In this document: positions 1 to 7,701 of the stretch, piece by piece
Position numbering within the stretch: position 1 is the first letter of the stretch
Layout of the letters: every line of letters begins with the position of its first letter
Origin: an archaeon SCG-AAA382B04
GTDB lineage: Archaea; Halobacteriota; Methanonatronarchaeia; Methanonatronarchaeales; Methanonatronarchaeaceae
Length of the DNA stretch: 64,000 nucleotides
NCBI GenBank assembly: GCA_003034855.1
Contig: PZKD01000062.1
Coordinates: 1 to 64,000, forward strand
Direction of reading: 5' to 3'
Program-made: the position numbers and the translations under genes
Notes under the pieces: generated by a model
The model's input: the letters and a program-made list of their open reading frames with translations, nothing else
Told to the model about the DNA's origin: nothing
Databases searched by the model: none

Positions 1-874
1 TATCTCCTTGCCTAGCTTCTACATAATCTCCTTTCCTATACTTAGATTGGGTAGTTGTACCACCATATCTTCTCCTAGCTCCTCCTTTGGATGGTTGCTC
101 TAGATGAAGTTTTCTTCTTGAGTACTTGGGCCTTGTAACTATGTCAAACCTAAACGAGGTTAAAGAAATATCCTTGAGAACCAGAGAACCGAGTGCTATC
201 GCATCATGGACATGAGCCCTAGGTGTTCTCTCATCTTTCTTGCTTGTCTTTTCCAAGCCCAGTTTCTTTCTCTCCTCAGAGGTCTGCCAACCCTTAAACA
301 ACTCTACTGACGCAATCTCCTCTAGCCTGGAGATTAACCAGTTCTTTCCGACTTCAACCTGACTAAAGTATTTACCCCATTCTTTAGTGTAGTGGTCAAA
401 GGATACGTCTTCTATAGCCATTTTTGATATTGGATATACTTCAGATAGTTCTTTTATCACTCTCAACTCTAGTTGCTTTCTGGCTTTTATTGAAGGAGCT
501 AGCCAGTGCCCATTTCGGTTGTCAAACCTCTCTGGTCTTCTCCTGGTTTTCCTGTAACGCCTGTTTCTTCTTCTCTCTCCGCGCTTATCCATTCTATCAC
601 TCACTCCTTGGGGTAGTTCCAAATTAAAACCACATAATACAGCTTCTTTAGAAACTACAGCCAATCCGGAAAACTTACTCCCCGGATCTAGACCCACTGT
701 AACTTCCTGCTTTTCTCTACCAGATGGCTCCTCCACTAACTGGATAACAAAACCATTAATCTCTGTCCTCACCGGCTCTGCTTTCCCCTCTTCCAACCAC
801 CTTCTCGCCCTCGCAGGCTTTGTAGGCATCAGTGGTTCTCCATCAGGAGCTAAGACAGGAACCCTCTCACACAT
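1..874 (-). CDS. IsrB-like RNA-guided nuclease (HNH-less IscB relative), partial
   Basis: I translated this frame by hand from an ATG at 874. It stays open for 291 codons to the window edge, so the C-terminus is missing. Residues 12-34 form a PLMP domain (GEPLMPTKPARAR). RuvC-I is VGLDPGSKFSGLAV with D63. An Arg-rich bridge helix (RRRNRRYRKTRRRPERF) spans about 101-117. RuvC-II is MAIEDVSF with E155, and RuvC-III is HVHDAIALGS with D224. Only about 69 residues separate E155 from D224, with no HNH domain between them. In IscB the HNH lies in this gap, so the architecture is that of IsrB, a transposon-encoded omega-RNA-guided nickase family of about 350 residues. It probably belongs to an IS200/IS605-like element whose other parts lie left of the window. 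Alternative: an internally deleted IscB. Confidence 0.8.
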   Translation of the reverse strand, partial: MCERVPVLAPDGEPLMPTKPARARRWLEEGKAEPVRTEINGFVIQLVEEPSGREKQEVTVGLDPGSKFSGLAVVSKEAVLCGFNLELPQGVSDRMDKRGERRRNRRYRKTRRRPERFDNRNGHWLAPSIKARKQLELRVIKELSEVYPISKMAIEDVSFDHYTKEWGKYFSQVEVGKNWLISRLEEIASVELFKGWQTSEERKKLGLEKTSKKDERTPRAHVHDAIALGSLVLKDISLTSFRFDIVTRPKYSRRKLHLEQPSKGGARRRYGGTTTQSKYRKGDYVEARQGD

Positions 875-1211
875 CTCTATTCTCCTCTCTCTTTCTTCTT
901 TTTCCGTTTTTGTTTTTTGTTTTATGGGAGTTTTGTTTGGGAGATAATCCCTTCAGCACTCCAGAGCTGGTGTTTGCTCTTTCAAACGTCCCCTCGCCAA
1001 TGCCTACGGGAATCGTGTCGCTTCCTTGCGGAAGCCCTCCAGACCAAGACTGGAGACTTACAGGGCATGGGACTAGGGAAGCATCCCAAGGTGTTTGTCT
1101 TCCCGCGGCGTAGCCCTTAACCATCCTCTCTAGGACGGGCTCAAGCTAGTCAACTCTTAGTCGGAGCCCTGGCTCTCCAAGCTCCCTCCTTTAGGGGGGA
1201 GAAGTTGACTA
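875..1211 (-). ncRNA. Candidate omega RNA (HEARO-like) leader of the IsrB gene
   Basis: This stretch directly upstream of the IsrB start is GC-rich and full of inverted repeats in an otherwise AT-rich window, and no convincing protein frame fills it. The 9-bp repeat TAGTCAACT at 1147-1155 pairs with AGTTGACTA at 1203-1211. Between them lie two nested hairpins (GGAGCC/GGCTCTCC near 1163-1178 and CTCCCTCC/GGGGGGAG near 1182-1200). Another hairpin (CTTCC/GGAAG) lies near 1020. Known IscB/IsrB omega RNAs are encoded just 5' of the ORF with the guide at the RNA's 5' end, so the guide would be read from bases just right of 1211. Boundaries are estimated. Confidence 0.55.
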
Positions 1212-1317
1212 ATTTACGTTACTTTGACTTTTTTCTTAGAGAAATTATTTTTTATTGGTTAAAAAACATTCTTTATTTAATAGAAGTTTTTGATAGGTCG
1301 GTGCCTCAGAGGTTTTC

Positions 1318-2292
1318 ATGATGAGTAAGAAGAGATGGGTTTTGATTTTGGTTATTGTTTTGTTAGTTGTTGCTTTAGGAGGAATTGGTAGTGTTTATTT
1401 TGGTGTGGTAGAACAGCCAAGAGCTAGAGATGTTTTTGATGCTCCCATAGTTGGTGACTTTGTTAAGGAACCTGAAGTTGATGTTGTTAGTGCTAGTTGG
1501 GGTGAGATAACTGAGGAAGAGTCTGAGTTGATTGTGGGTGTGCGGGTGGATAATCCTAATCCAGTTGGTTTGGTGTTTGGGGATTTGTTGGTGGAGTATG
1601 ATGTGAGTATGAATGATGTTTTGATGGATAGTGGGGTTGAGAGGGATATTGAGTTGGGGAGTGGTGTTCAGAGGATTAATTTCTCGGTTTATCTCAATAA
1701 TTCTAGGATGGATAAGTGGTGGGTGAGTCATTTGGAGAATGATGAGTTGACGGTTATTAGTTTTAGTCCTAGGGTTGTTTTGGATTTTGGTTTTAGGAGT
1801 TTTAGTTTTGATGTCCCTGTTTTTACGAGGGAGTTTAGTACTGATTTGTTGGAGAGGTTTAATCGAGAGGTATATAAGGAGGTTCGTGTTTTGGATACTA
1901 CTGTGTTGGTTGTTAATGAAACTCGTGCAAGTTGGGGTGAGGTAAGTGGTGATGAGAGTGTTATTGATATGGAGTGGGTTGTGGATAATCCTAATAGTTT
2001 TGATGTGCCTTTGAAGGAGCTGCGGTTTGATTTGTTCATGAATGGAGTTAAGGTGGGGGAAGGTTCTAGTGAAAATATTAGTTTGGAGAGTGGTAGGAAT
2101 GTGGTGGATGGTTCTTTAGTGATTGATAATTCGAAGATGGGGGAGTGGTGGGTGAGTCACCTGAGGAATGATAGTGTTTCTAGTGTTAGGGTAGAGGTTA
2201 GTGGTGTTGTTGGGTTGTTTGGTGAGGAGTTTGAGGTGGGGGTTGGTAGTTATAGCGATAGTTTTGAGACTGATCTAGTCGGGGAGTTTTAG
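1318..2292 (+). CDS. LEA14-like desiccation-related membrane protein, two LEA_2 repeats
   Basis: The 324-residue product begins with a basic tip and one hydrophobic segment (about 6-28), followed by two homologous copies of a domain. Each carries a VDNPN motif (about 77-81 and 221-225) and the late motif KWWVSHL or EWWVSHL. VDNPN plus the beta-rich pattern is typical of the LEA_2/WHy family, small extracytoplasmic domains linked to desiccation and hypersensitive responses. It is therefore a membrane-anchored protein with two external LEA_2 domains; its ligand is unknown. The coding strand is strikingly rich in G and T, opposite to the A/C-rich gene at 2820. The end overlaps the convergent small gene at 2275 by 18 bases. 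Confidence 0.8.
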   Translation: MMSKKRWVLILVIVLLVVALGGIGSVYFGVVEQPRARDVFDAPIVGDFVKEPEVDVVSASWGEITEEESELIVGVRVDNPNPVGLVFGDLLVEYDVSMNDVLMDSGVERDIELGSGVQRINFSVYLNNSRMDKWWVSHLENDELTVISFSPRVVLDFGFRSFSFDVPVFTREFSTDLLERFNREVYKEVRVLDTTVLVVNETRASWGEVSGDESVIDMEWVVDNPNSFDVPLKELRFDLFMNGVKVGEGSSENISLESGRNVVDGSLVIDNSKMGEWWVSHLRNDSVSSVRVEVSGVVGLFGEEFEVGVGSYSDSFETDLVGEF

Positions 2293-2619
2293 TGTTTGGT
2301 TTTTTTCTATTACTCCTTTGTTTTTTATTGTTGAGATGAATGCTTGTGTTAGGTCGTGGTCGAGTTTGTGTTTTCTTTTGAGTTGTTTTTTTAGTTTTTG
2401 TTTTTTTATTCCTTTTTTGAGTTTTGGTCGGTATTTTTTGAAGAGTTTTTTGTATAGTGTGGTTGTTTTCCATTTTTTGGGGATTTCGTAGTTTTCTATT
2501 TGTTGTTGGTATTTTGTGGCTGCGCCGTCTTTTCTGAAGTCTAGTTGGTATTGTGTTGTTTGTTTTATTTGTAGGGCTATTTGTTTGTTACATATTGGGC
2601 ATATTATTCGAGATATCAT
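2275..2619 (-). CDS. Small basic protein with one N-terminal CxxC motif
   Basis: This 114-residue frame starts MISRIICPICNKQ and is very rich in Lys and Gln. One CPxC knuckle at residues 8-11 suggests half of a zinc-binding site, possibly completed by dimerisation; no second Cys pair is visible. Codons end mostly in A or C, as in many recognised genes here, which supports coding. It lies between the LEA14 gene and the pleolipovirus-like module, divergent from the spike gene. I do not recognise a family. It could be a virus-module regulator or a chance open frame. Confidence 0.45.
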   Translation of the reverse strand: MISRIICPICNKQIALQIKQTTQYQLDFRKDGAATKYQQQIENYEIPKKWKTTTLYKKLFKKYRPKLKKGIKKQKLKKQLKRKHKLDHDLTQAFISTIKNKGVIEKNQTLKLPD

Positions 2620-2687
2620 AGTGTTTTTTGTTGTTTGTTTTTGGTTGTTGTGTTTTGGGTGGGGAGAGGTAGTTGAAAGTATTTTGT

Positions 2688-2775
2688 GTGTTTTGTGGTT
2701 TTGTGTGTTTTGTGGTTTTGTGTGTTTTGTGGTTTTGTGGTGTATGTGGGTTTGGTGGTGTATGTGTGTGTTTTG
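2688..2775. repeat. GT-rich low-complexity tandem repeats
   Basis: The unit TGTGTTTTGTGGTTT recurs about three times in tandem and then grades into TGTGG/TATGTG repeats. It lies in the 200-base gap between the divergent small CxxC gene and the spike gene. The + strand changes from strongly GT-rich to strongly AC-rich just to its right. Confidence 0.8.
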
Positions 2776-2819
2776 TGTGCTAAAGTTTTAAGTGTTTGTA
2801 GAAACTTGTTTTAGCATGT

Positions 2820-4412
2820 GTGATATATGTGTATAAGAGAAGTTTGTTATATAAAATAGTCACAACCACCATAATAACAATACTACTACTAACAACACTC
2901 ACCACATTCACACCAACAATCACCGCACAAGCCCAACAACAAAACCAAACCTGGAAACAACAAATAATACAAAAAGGATTCCTCGAAACCGGGCCCCATG
3001 GAATAGCACTAGACACATGGAGCTACCTCTATGGACAAACAAAAAAATTCACAGACCAGTTCATCCTACACAAAAACCTAAAAGGAACCAAAAAAGAAAA
3101 CACCGCCGCCATATACGGACACGCCCTAACAATAAAAAAAGCAGAACAAACCACACACAAAATACAAAAAAACCACATACACGACGCAAGAAACCTAGCA
3201 TGGGCTAAAATCAAAAAACACACCCTCCAAGCCCTCCAAAACAACAGAACAAAACAATACACCAAAGTACACACCACCAGAATCATAAAAAACTACTACT
3301 CAACAATCCAATACAACCTCAACCAACAACTAAACACCCAAATAAAAACACTAAAACACCTCACACAAAAAAACCAAAACACAACAACACTCTACCAAAA
3401 CCCATTCCAAATACAAGCAACAGTCAAATACCGTAGCTGGGGCAACACCCATACCCTAACCAAGACAAAAAACCTAATCTACTACAAAACAAACACAACC
3501 CTCATAAACGGCACCACCTACCAAGTCACTGACATAAAACCAATACAAATCCCAAAAAAATCCTACAGCCACGGCCACATCACAATCGACGCAGCCACCT
3601 ACGGAGACGAAAAACCCGTTCAAGGAGACGCTCAGAACCAAAAAGTCGGAATATATGTCAAAGGCGCAATAAACGACAAAGCACTAATAATCGACACAAA
3701 CAGCTGGCGCCAAATCCATCTCCAACTCAAACAAGAAAAAAACCAAATGATTGAGAACGCAAAAAACTACATAGATGGAGTCTACAACCAATACCAAACA
3801 GGAGATATAAAAACAAAAGACCTAATCGACGCCAGCACCCTAGTATCCATCCTAAACACAAAAATAAACAAAACCGGTTATTTAGGTTATTCTAACGCAA
3901 AACTAGCTCTCTTAGGAATAAACACCTCACTAGACGCTAAAATAAAGATCAAATTAACCAAGACAAACCAATCACTAACAGGAATGCTCTACACCGACCA
4001 CCACCCCAAAAACAACTCATTCCAGGTAGGAAAAAAATACTATCCAACCAACTGGAGTGAACCATGTTACTTCCTATCCTCATCTTCATTCCACACACTC
4101 AAACAACCATTCGAGATCCAACGAATCACAAATCAAAACGGAGGAACAGTAAAAGAAATTGGGTTAGAAAACTATAATCGCCAAACACTAGATCCAAGTA
4201 ACCTAGAAAAAGAACTAAAACAACTAAACACCCTATACAACCACACAACCTCAATAGAAAAAAACAACAACACCACATTCGAAATAAAAAACCTATTCGA
4301 CGAACTAAACCAAGAATGGATGGAAATGGGATTAAACCAGTGGTACGAAGAAACAATATTCCTATTACTCCTAATAGCATTCCTATTAGTGATATTAGTG
4401 GTGAAGTGGTGA
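2820..4412 (+). CDS. Pleolipovirus VP4-like spike / envelope protein
   Basis: The 530-residue product has a hydrophobic signal-like segment (about 10-35), a long extracellular part and a C-terminal membrane anchor (about 509-529) ending in a short basic tail. This matches pleolipovirus VP4 spike proteins (about 500-560 residues). Family-like features include a helical stretch with AWAKIKKHTLQAL followed by NYYSTIQYNLNQQL, and later GYLGYSNAKLALLG and LTGMLYTD...FQVGKKYYPT. These recall the haloarchaeal envelope proteins, where a similar YY-containing helix and a G-L-aliphatic...F-x-VG-x-x-Y segment occur. VP4 is the membrane-fusion spike. The start is GTG at 2820, with an alternative GTG at 2829. 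The coding strand is A/C-rich. Similarity is judged by eye. Confidence 0.65.
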   Translation: MIYVYKRSLLYKIVTTTIITILLLTTLTTFTPTITAQAQQQNQTWKQQIIQKGFLETGPHGIALDTWSYLYGQTKKFTDQFILHKNLKGTKKENTAAIYGHALTIKKAEQTTHKIQKNHIHDARNLAWAKIKKHTLQALQNNRTKQYTKVHTTRIIKNYYSTIQYNLNQQLNTQIKTLKHLTQKNQNTTTLYQNPFQIQATVKYRSWGNTHTLTKTKNLIYYKTNTTLINGTTYQVTDIKPIQIPKKSYSHGHITIDAATYGDEKPVQGDAQNQKVGIYVKGAINDKALIIDTNSWRQIHLQLKQEKNQMIENAKNYIDGVYNQYQTGDIKTKDLIDASTLVSILNTKINKTGYLGYSNAKLALLGINTSLDAKIKIKLTKTNQSLTGMLYTDHHPKNNSFQVGKKYYPTNWSEPCYFLSSSSFHTLKQPFEIQRITNQNGGTVKEIGLENYNRQTLDPSNLEKELKQLNTLYNHTTSIEKNNNTTFEIKNLFDELNQEWMEMGLNQWYEETIFLLLLIAFLLVILVVKW

Positions 4413-4419
4413 TCTATGT

Positions 4420-4905
4420 ATGGTGAACAAAAAACTACTTTCACTCCTCTTACTAACAACCATCCTATTAGCTCCCATCACAAAAGCAAAAAACACCCAC
4501 ACCCAAATAGACAAAAACACCGTTTTAATAGGCTACACACACCAAGAATCAAGATTCAAACTAAAAATTAGGAGCGAAATAAAACAAGAAATAGCTATCT
4601 ACGACGTAATCAAGTTATTCAATGGCAAGCAAAGAGTTAAAAAAATCATAGAAATCGAAAAAGGAATTAACAACGTCACATTCAACGCTAGCTTGATGGA
4701 AGGAAAAAGCGCTATCCGAATAGTCACGAAAAAGGATTCAATTCCCCTTACAAGTAGAGACAAAGCCTTCTACCAAGAACCAGCTAACTGGATTGATGTA
4801 GAAACCGCTGCTATAACAGGAACCGCTACCGGTTTCTTATTACCTTTGTCGTATGCATTGTATGAGAAGAAGAGAGAAACCAATGAACCAGAAGAGATAA
4901 TATGA
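4420..4905 (+). CDS. Small membrane protein in the position of pleolipovirus ORF6
   Basis: The 161-residue protein has an N-terminal signal or anchor (about 5-22), a beta-rich middle and a second hydrophobic segment (about 128-150, AAITGTATGFLLPLSYALY) followed by a charged tail. It starts seven bases after the spike gene and overlaps the next gene by four bases (ATGA), so the cluster is probably one transcript. In pleolipoviruses a similarly sized, functionally unassigned membrane ORF sits between the spike gene and the ORF7/VP8 pair. I recognise it by position, size and topology, not by sequence motifs. Confidence 0.6.
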   Translation: MVNKKLLSLLLLTTILLAPITKAKNTHTQIDKNTVLIGYTHQESRFKLKIRSEIKQEIAIYDVIKLFNGKQRVKKIIEIEKGINNVTFNASLMEGKSAIRIVTKKDSIPLTSRDKAFYQEPANWIDVETAAITGTATGFLLPLSYALYEKKRETNEPEEII

Positions 4906-5552
4906 AGAACAGACTAAGACAACTCTTTAACCAGCTTGGGATAAAGGTAATAAACCAATTACCTCTTTTTTTCTTATTTTCATTCCTAATAGCAACATAT
5001 GTATTACTAAAATATCACTTATCCAAAACTCTCAGTGTTTTCTTATTAACATACACAATCACCGGCAGTGTGGTGATCTATCCATCTAAGAAATTAGTAG
5101 ATTGGATTTACACGCGAAACTACACCTACCTAATAGAACTAAGAGCCACTGATGAGGGAATAAGAGTGTTTAAGTTCCCAAATGAGGCTTGGAAAGAGGT
5201 GAAGGTTAAAAAGGGTGAATTGTTCAAAGCTCAGAACATTGAAAAAGATGTGTTTTTTTGCCAAACATTTAACAAAAACAGTTTTGTCACCACTGGCACT
5301 TGGCGTGGCTCCATTAGTGGTGTTGAGTTATTAAAACAACAGGAAAAGATAGAGGAAGTACGAGGTTCCTTAGAAAAGATGGCTCGAGATGGATTAGCAG
5401 TTAGAACACGATTATTGTCGATTGTTCGTGGCGCTGTTAACAAAATAGCTCGGGAATTAGCGCAAGAAACAGAAAAAGATGTCTTATACAAGGGTGAAGA
5501 AATAAAAAAGGCTGTAGAAGAAGAAATTGAGGAGGCGAAGGTCAATGAGTGA
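4902..5552 (+). CDS. Membrane protein in the position of pleolipovirus ORF7
   Basis: The 216-residue product has two adjacent N-terminal membrane segments (about 18-36 and 42-60), then a soluble domain of about 75 residues and a C-terminal charged helical region likely to form a coiled coil (about 140-216). The gene is translationally coupled to its neighbours by ATGA overlap upstream and an eight-base overlap downstream. Two-TM proteins with a cytoplasmic helical tail occupy this slot in pleolipovirus genomes. Function is unknown, possibly virion assembly together with the following ATPase. Confidence 0.6.
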   Translation: MKNRLRQLFNQLGIKVINQLPLFFLFSFLIATYVLLKYHLSKTLSVFLLTYTITGSVVIYPSKKLVDWIYTRNYTYLIELRATDEGIRVFKFPNEAWKEVKVKKGELFKAQNIEKDVFFCQTFNKNSFVTTGTWRGSISGVELLKQQEKIEEVRGSLEKMARDGLAVRTRLLSIVRGAVNKIARELAQETEKDVLYKGEEIKKAVEEEIEEAKVNE

Positions 5553-6414
5553 TAGCGACATATTTGCTGCTATGGACCTCAAAAAAGAGGTGGAAAAAGA
5601 CAAAGACAACTTATTAAGTCCACATATAGCTCACAGCTACAATTCGAGTACCTTGGAGTTTTTGGATTATTACAAAAACGAGTGGAAAAACATCAGTGGA
5701 GCTGATTTGTCTAACCAATTTGGGGATTCAGCCTTGTTTAGGAAGGTTGTTCGTGGACAATTAACCAAAGTTCTTTCAGAAGCAGTTAAAAAATCAAGAA
5801 CCAGTCAGATTAAGTACATAACTGGTTATAATGAGAATGCTAAGGATGTGTCTCCAACTAACTTAGTTAAGAAGTTGGCTAAGCGTGTTTGTAGAGATGG
5901 ATACTGTGCTTATTTATTTGGTAAAGTTGGTTCTGGCAAAACCGATTTCGCTTTATTTCTTTCAGAGATTTGGGAATTAATCGAAGATGGAGAGATTGGT
6001 TCAAACATCGAGAGCTTCAAGCAAAAGGACAAAAAAATTGAGTGTTTCAGCGACCTAAGCAATTGGTTAAAGAGTTCTAGTGAGGAAAAGTTGTTTGTTT
6101 TTGATGAGGCAAGTTCTTATGCCGGTGGTTATGGAAAACAGGGCTATCATGCACAAAACCTAATAAAACTACTAAAAAAGTTTAGGAAATACAACGCTTC
6201 ATTATTAATTATTGGTCATACAGGAAAGGATGTTCATCCAGAGATTAGGCGACTCTGTCATGATATTGTGGAAAAGATTAGTAAGAAAAAGGCCAGGTTT
6301 TGGAAGAAGCTGGTTGATGGAGAGGGAAGAGGAGTTGAGTTAGAAATCACAGAAATACCAAAAACCAATTATTCATATGATACACAGGAATTAACCACAT
6401 GGAGCTGGGAATGA
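5545..6414 (+). CDS. P-loop ATPase, pleolipovirus VP8-like
   Basis: I choose ATG at 5545, which has GAGGAGG just upstream, giving 289 residues. A Walker A motif (GKVGSGKTD) follows the VCRDGYCAYLF strand at about residue 130. A Walker B (LFVFDEASS) lies near 188, and a sensor-like strand (ASLLIIGHTGKD) near 224. This is the compact HerA/packaging-like fold used by the pleolipovirus VP8 family and by archaeal plasmid ATPases. Together with the three upstream genes it completes the spike-ORF6-ORF7-VP8 order. A related Walker B fragment survives at 56.4 kb, so similar elements have visited this genome more than once. Confidence 0.7.
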   Translation: MSDSDIFAAMDLKKEVEKDKDNLLSPHIAHSYNSSTLEFLDYYKNEWKNISGADLSNQFGDSALFRKVVRGQLTKVLSEAVKKSRTSQIKYITGYNENAKDVSPTNLVKKLAKRVCRDGYCAYLFGKVGSGKTDFALFLSEIWELIEDGEIGSNIESFKQKDKKIECFSDLSNWLKSSSEEKLFVFDEASSYAGGYGKQGYHAQNLIKLLKKFRKYNASLLIIGHTGKDVHPEIRRLCHDIVEKISKKKARFWKKLVDGEGRGVELEITEIPKTNYSYDTQELTTWSWE

Positions 6415-6464
6415 AATTGTTTACAAAAAAATTGAGTGTTAAAAAAAATTGGTGTTGATTTAGT

Positions 6465-7673
6465 TTGGTTTGGGGAATTATTGGAACATTAGTTGGATTC
6501 GCATTAGTTGTGGCGTTGGTAAGGAGAAATGTAGATTTCAGTGTCTCAATCTTCGCTGGAACAATCTTCATAGCGATAACCAATTCATTCACTCCTGAGA
6601 TGTTTGTTTCTTCGATTGCTGAGACTGCCCTAAGTGTTGACACTCACAATCTCTTGGTCTTGGTGATTTTTATTAATATTATTGGTTTGATAATGGAGAG
6701 AACTGGTCAAATCAATGATGTGGTTGAGAGTTTTAAGACTTTGTTTAGTAGTCGAGGAACTGCGGGTGCTATTCCAACTGTGATTGGTTTGTTACCGATG
6801 CCTGGTGGGGCTTTGATGTCTGCTCCTATAATGGATCAACCCGCCGATGAGTTGGGAGCTGATGCTGAGGAGAAGACTTTGATTAATTTTTGGTTCAGAC
6901 ACTTCATTTACTTCATCTATCCTTTTTCACCTGACTTAGCACTGGCTGCATCATCAACAGAGGTAACCGTGACACAACTAGCTATAGCAAACACCCCAAT
7001 CTTCATATTAACAACTATACTAGGATATTTTTTCTTTATAAGAAAAATGGAAAAAGGAGAAAGAAAACACAGCGAAAACAGGTTACTAGAAGTTGTTAAA
7101 ATAATCTATTGGCTTTCACCAATTCTAATAGCTGTATTAATAAAAGCAACCACAGGAATCAAATTGATGTTCATAGTTCCCATAGCTCTATTACTATTAG
7201 TTTTGCAAAACCTTGGACAGTTAACGCCAAACAAATTCTTTGGTTATCTACAGGAGGGTTTTCCTGTTAAGTTGGCTGTAGCTGTTTTTGGAATAATGTT
7301 CTTCAGACAAACAATCCTAATGACCAACTCATTGGATGCTTTGGTTTCCTTAGCTAGAGGAGTGGGTGTTCCATTAGAGCTTATTGTGTTTTTTGTTCCC
7401 TTCTTAATTGGCCTGGTCCTAGGAATTGGTTTGGGAGCAATAGCTCTCTCATTTCCACTCATCACACCATTAATGGATATGGGTGATCCCTTACAGGTTA
7501 GCGCTCTCTTCATCGCATGCTACCTAGGATACTTGGTGTCTCCAGTGCACTTGTGTTTGGTTGTTACAAAAGATTATTTTGACTCAAACCTGAAACAGGA
7601 TCTAATTGGCTTATTAAAGCCAGTTTCATTCCTAATTCTTTACCTCATCCTACTAATACTAGTGGCCTATTAA
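6465..7673 (+). CDS. DUF401-type integral membrane permease
   Basis: The 402-residue protein is almost entirely hydrophobic, with about ten membrane segments. It contains glycine-rich loops such as LLPMPGGALMSAP near 115 and LVLGIGLGAIALSFPLITP near 325, typical of the DUF401 family within the ion-transporter group that includes gluconate and citrate permeases. The substrate cannot be inferred. The start is TTG at 6465; there is no ATG nearby. It lies 50 bases after the virus-like ATPase gene and converges on aglB, and looks like a resident chromosomal gene. Confidence 0.75.
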   Translation: MVWGIIGTLVGFALVVALVRRNVDFSVSIFAGTIFIAITNSFTPEMFVSSIAETALSVDTHNLLVLVIFINIIGLIMERTGQINDVVESFKTLFSSRGTAGAIPTVIGLLPMPGGALMSAPIMDQPADELGADAEEKTLINFWFRHFIYFIYPFSPDLALAASSTEVTVTQLAIANTPIFILTTILGYFFFIRKMEKGERKHSENRLLEVVKIIYWLSPILIAVLIKATTGIKLMFIVPIALLLLVLQNLGQLTPNKFFGYLQEGFPVKLAVAVFGIMFFRQTILMTNSLDALVSLARGVGVPLELIVFFVPFLIGLVLGIGLGAIALSFPLITPLMDMGDPLQVSALFIACYLGYLVSPVHLCLVVTKDYFDSNLKQDLIGLLKPVSFLILYLILLILVAY

Positions 7674-7701
7674 AAAAAAACAAAAAATAGATGTATGGTT
7701 C

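Noticed and set aside
867-1124. Overlapping open frames on both strands upstream of the IsrB gene
   Set aside because: They lie in the structured GC-rich leader, have no recognisable domains or partner genes, and are better explained as side effects of the omega-RNA-like sequence.
2516-2791. Plus-strand 91-residue Cys/Val/Trp-rich frame that could be a small membrane protein in the VP3 slot
   Set aside because: It is antisense to the CxxC gene and runs into the GT tandem repeat; its composition (VCFVVLWCMWVWW) is what that repeat yields in any frame.
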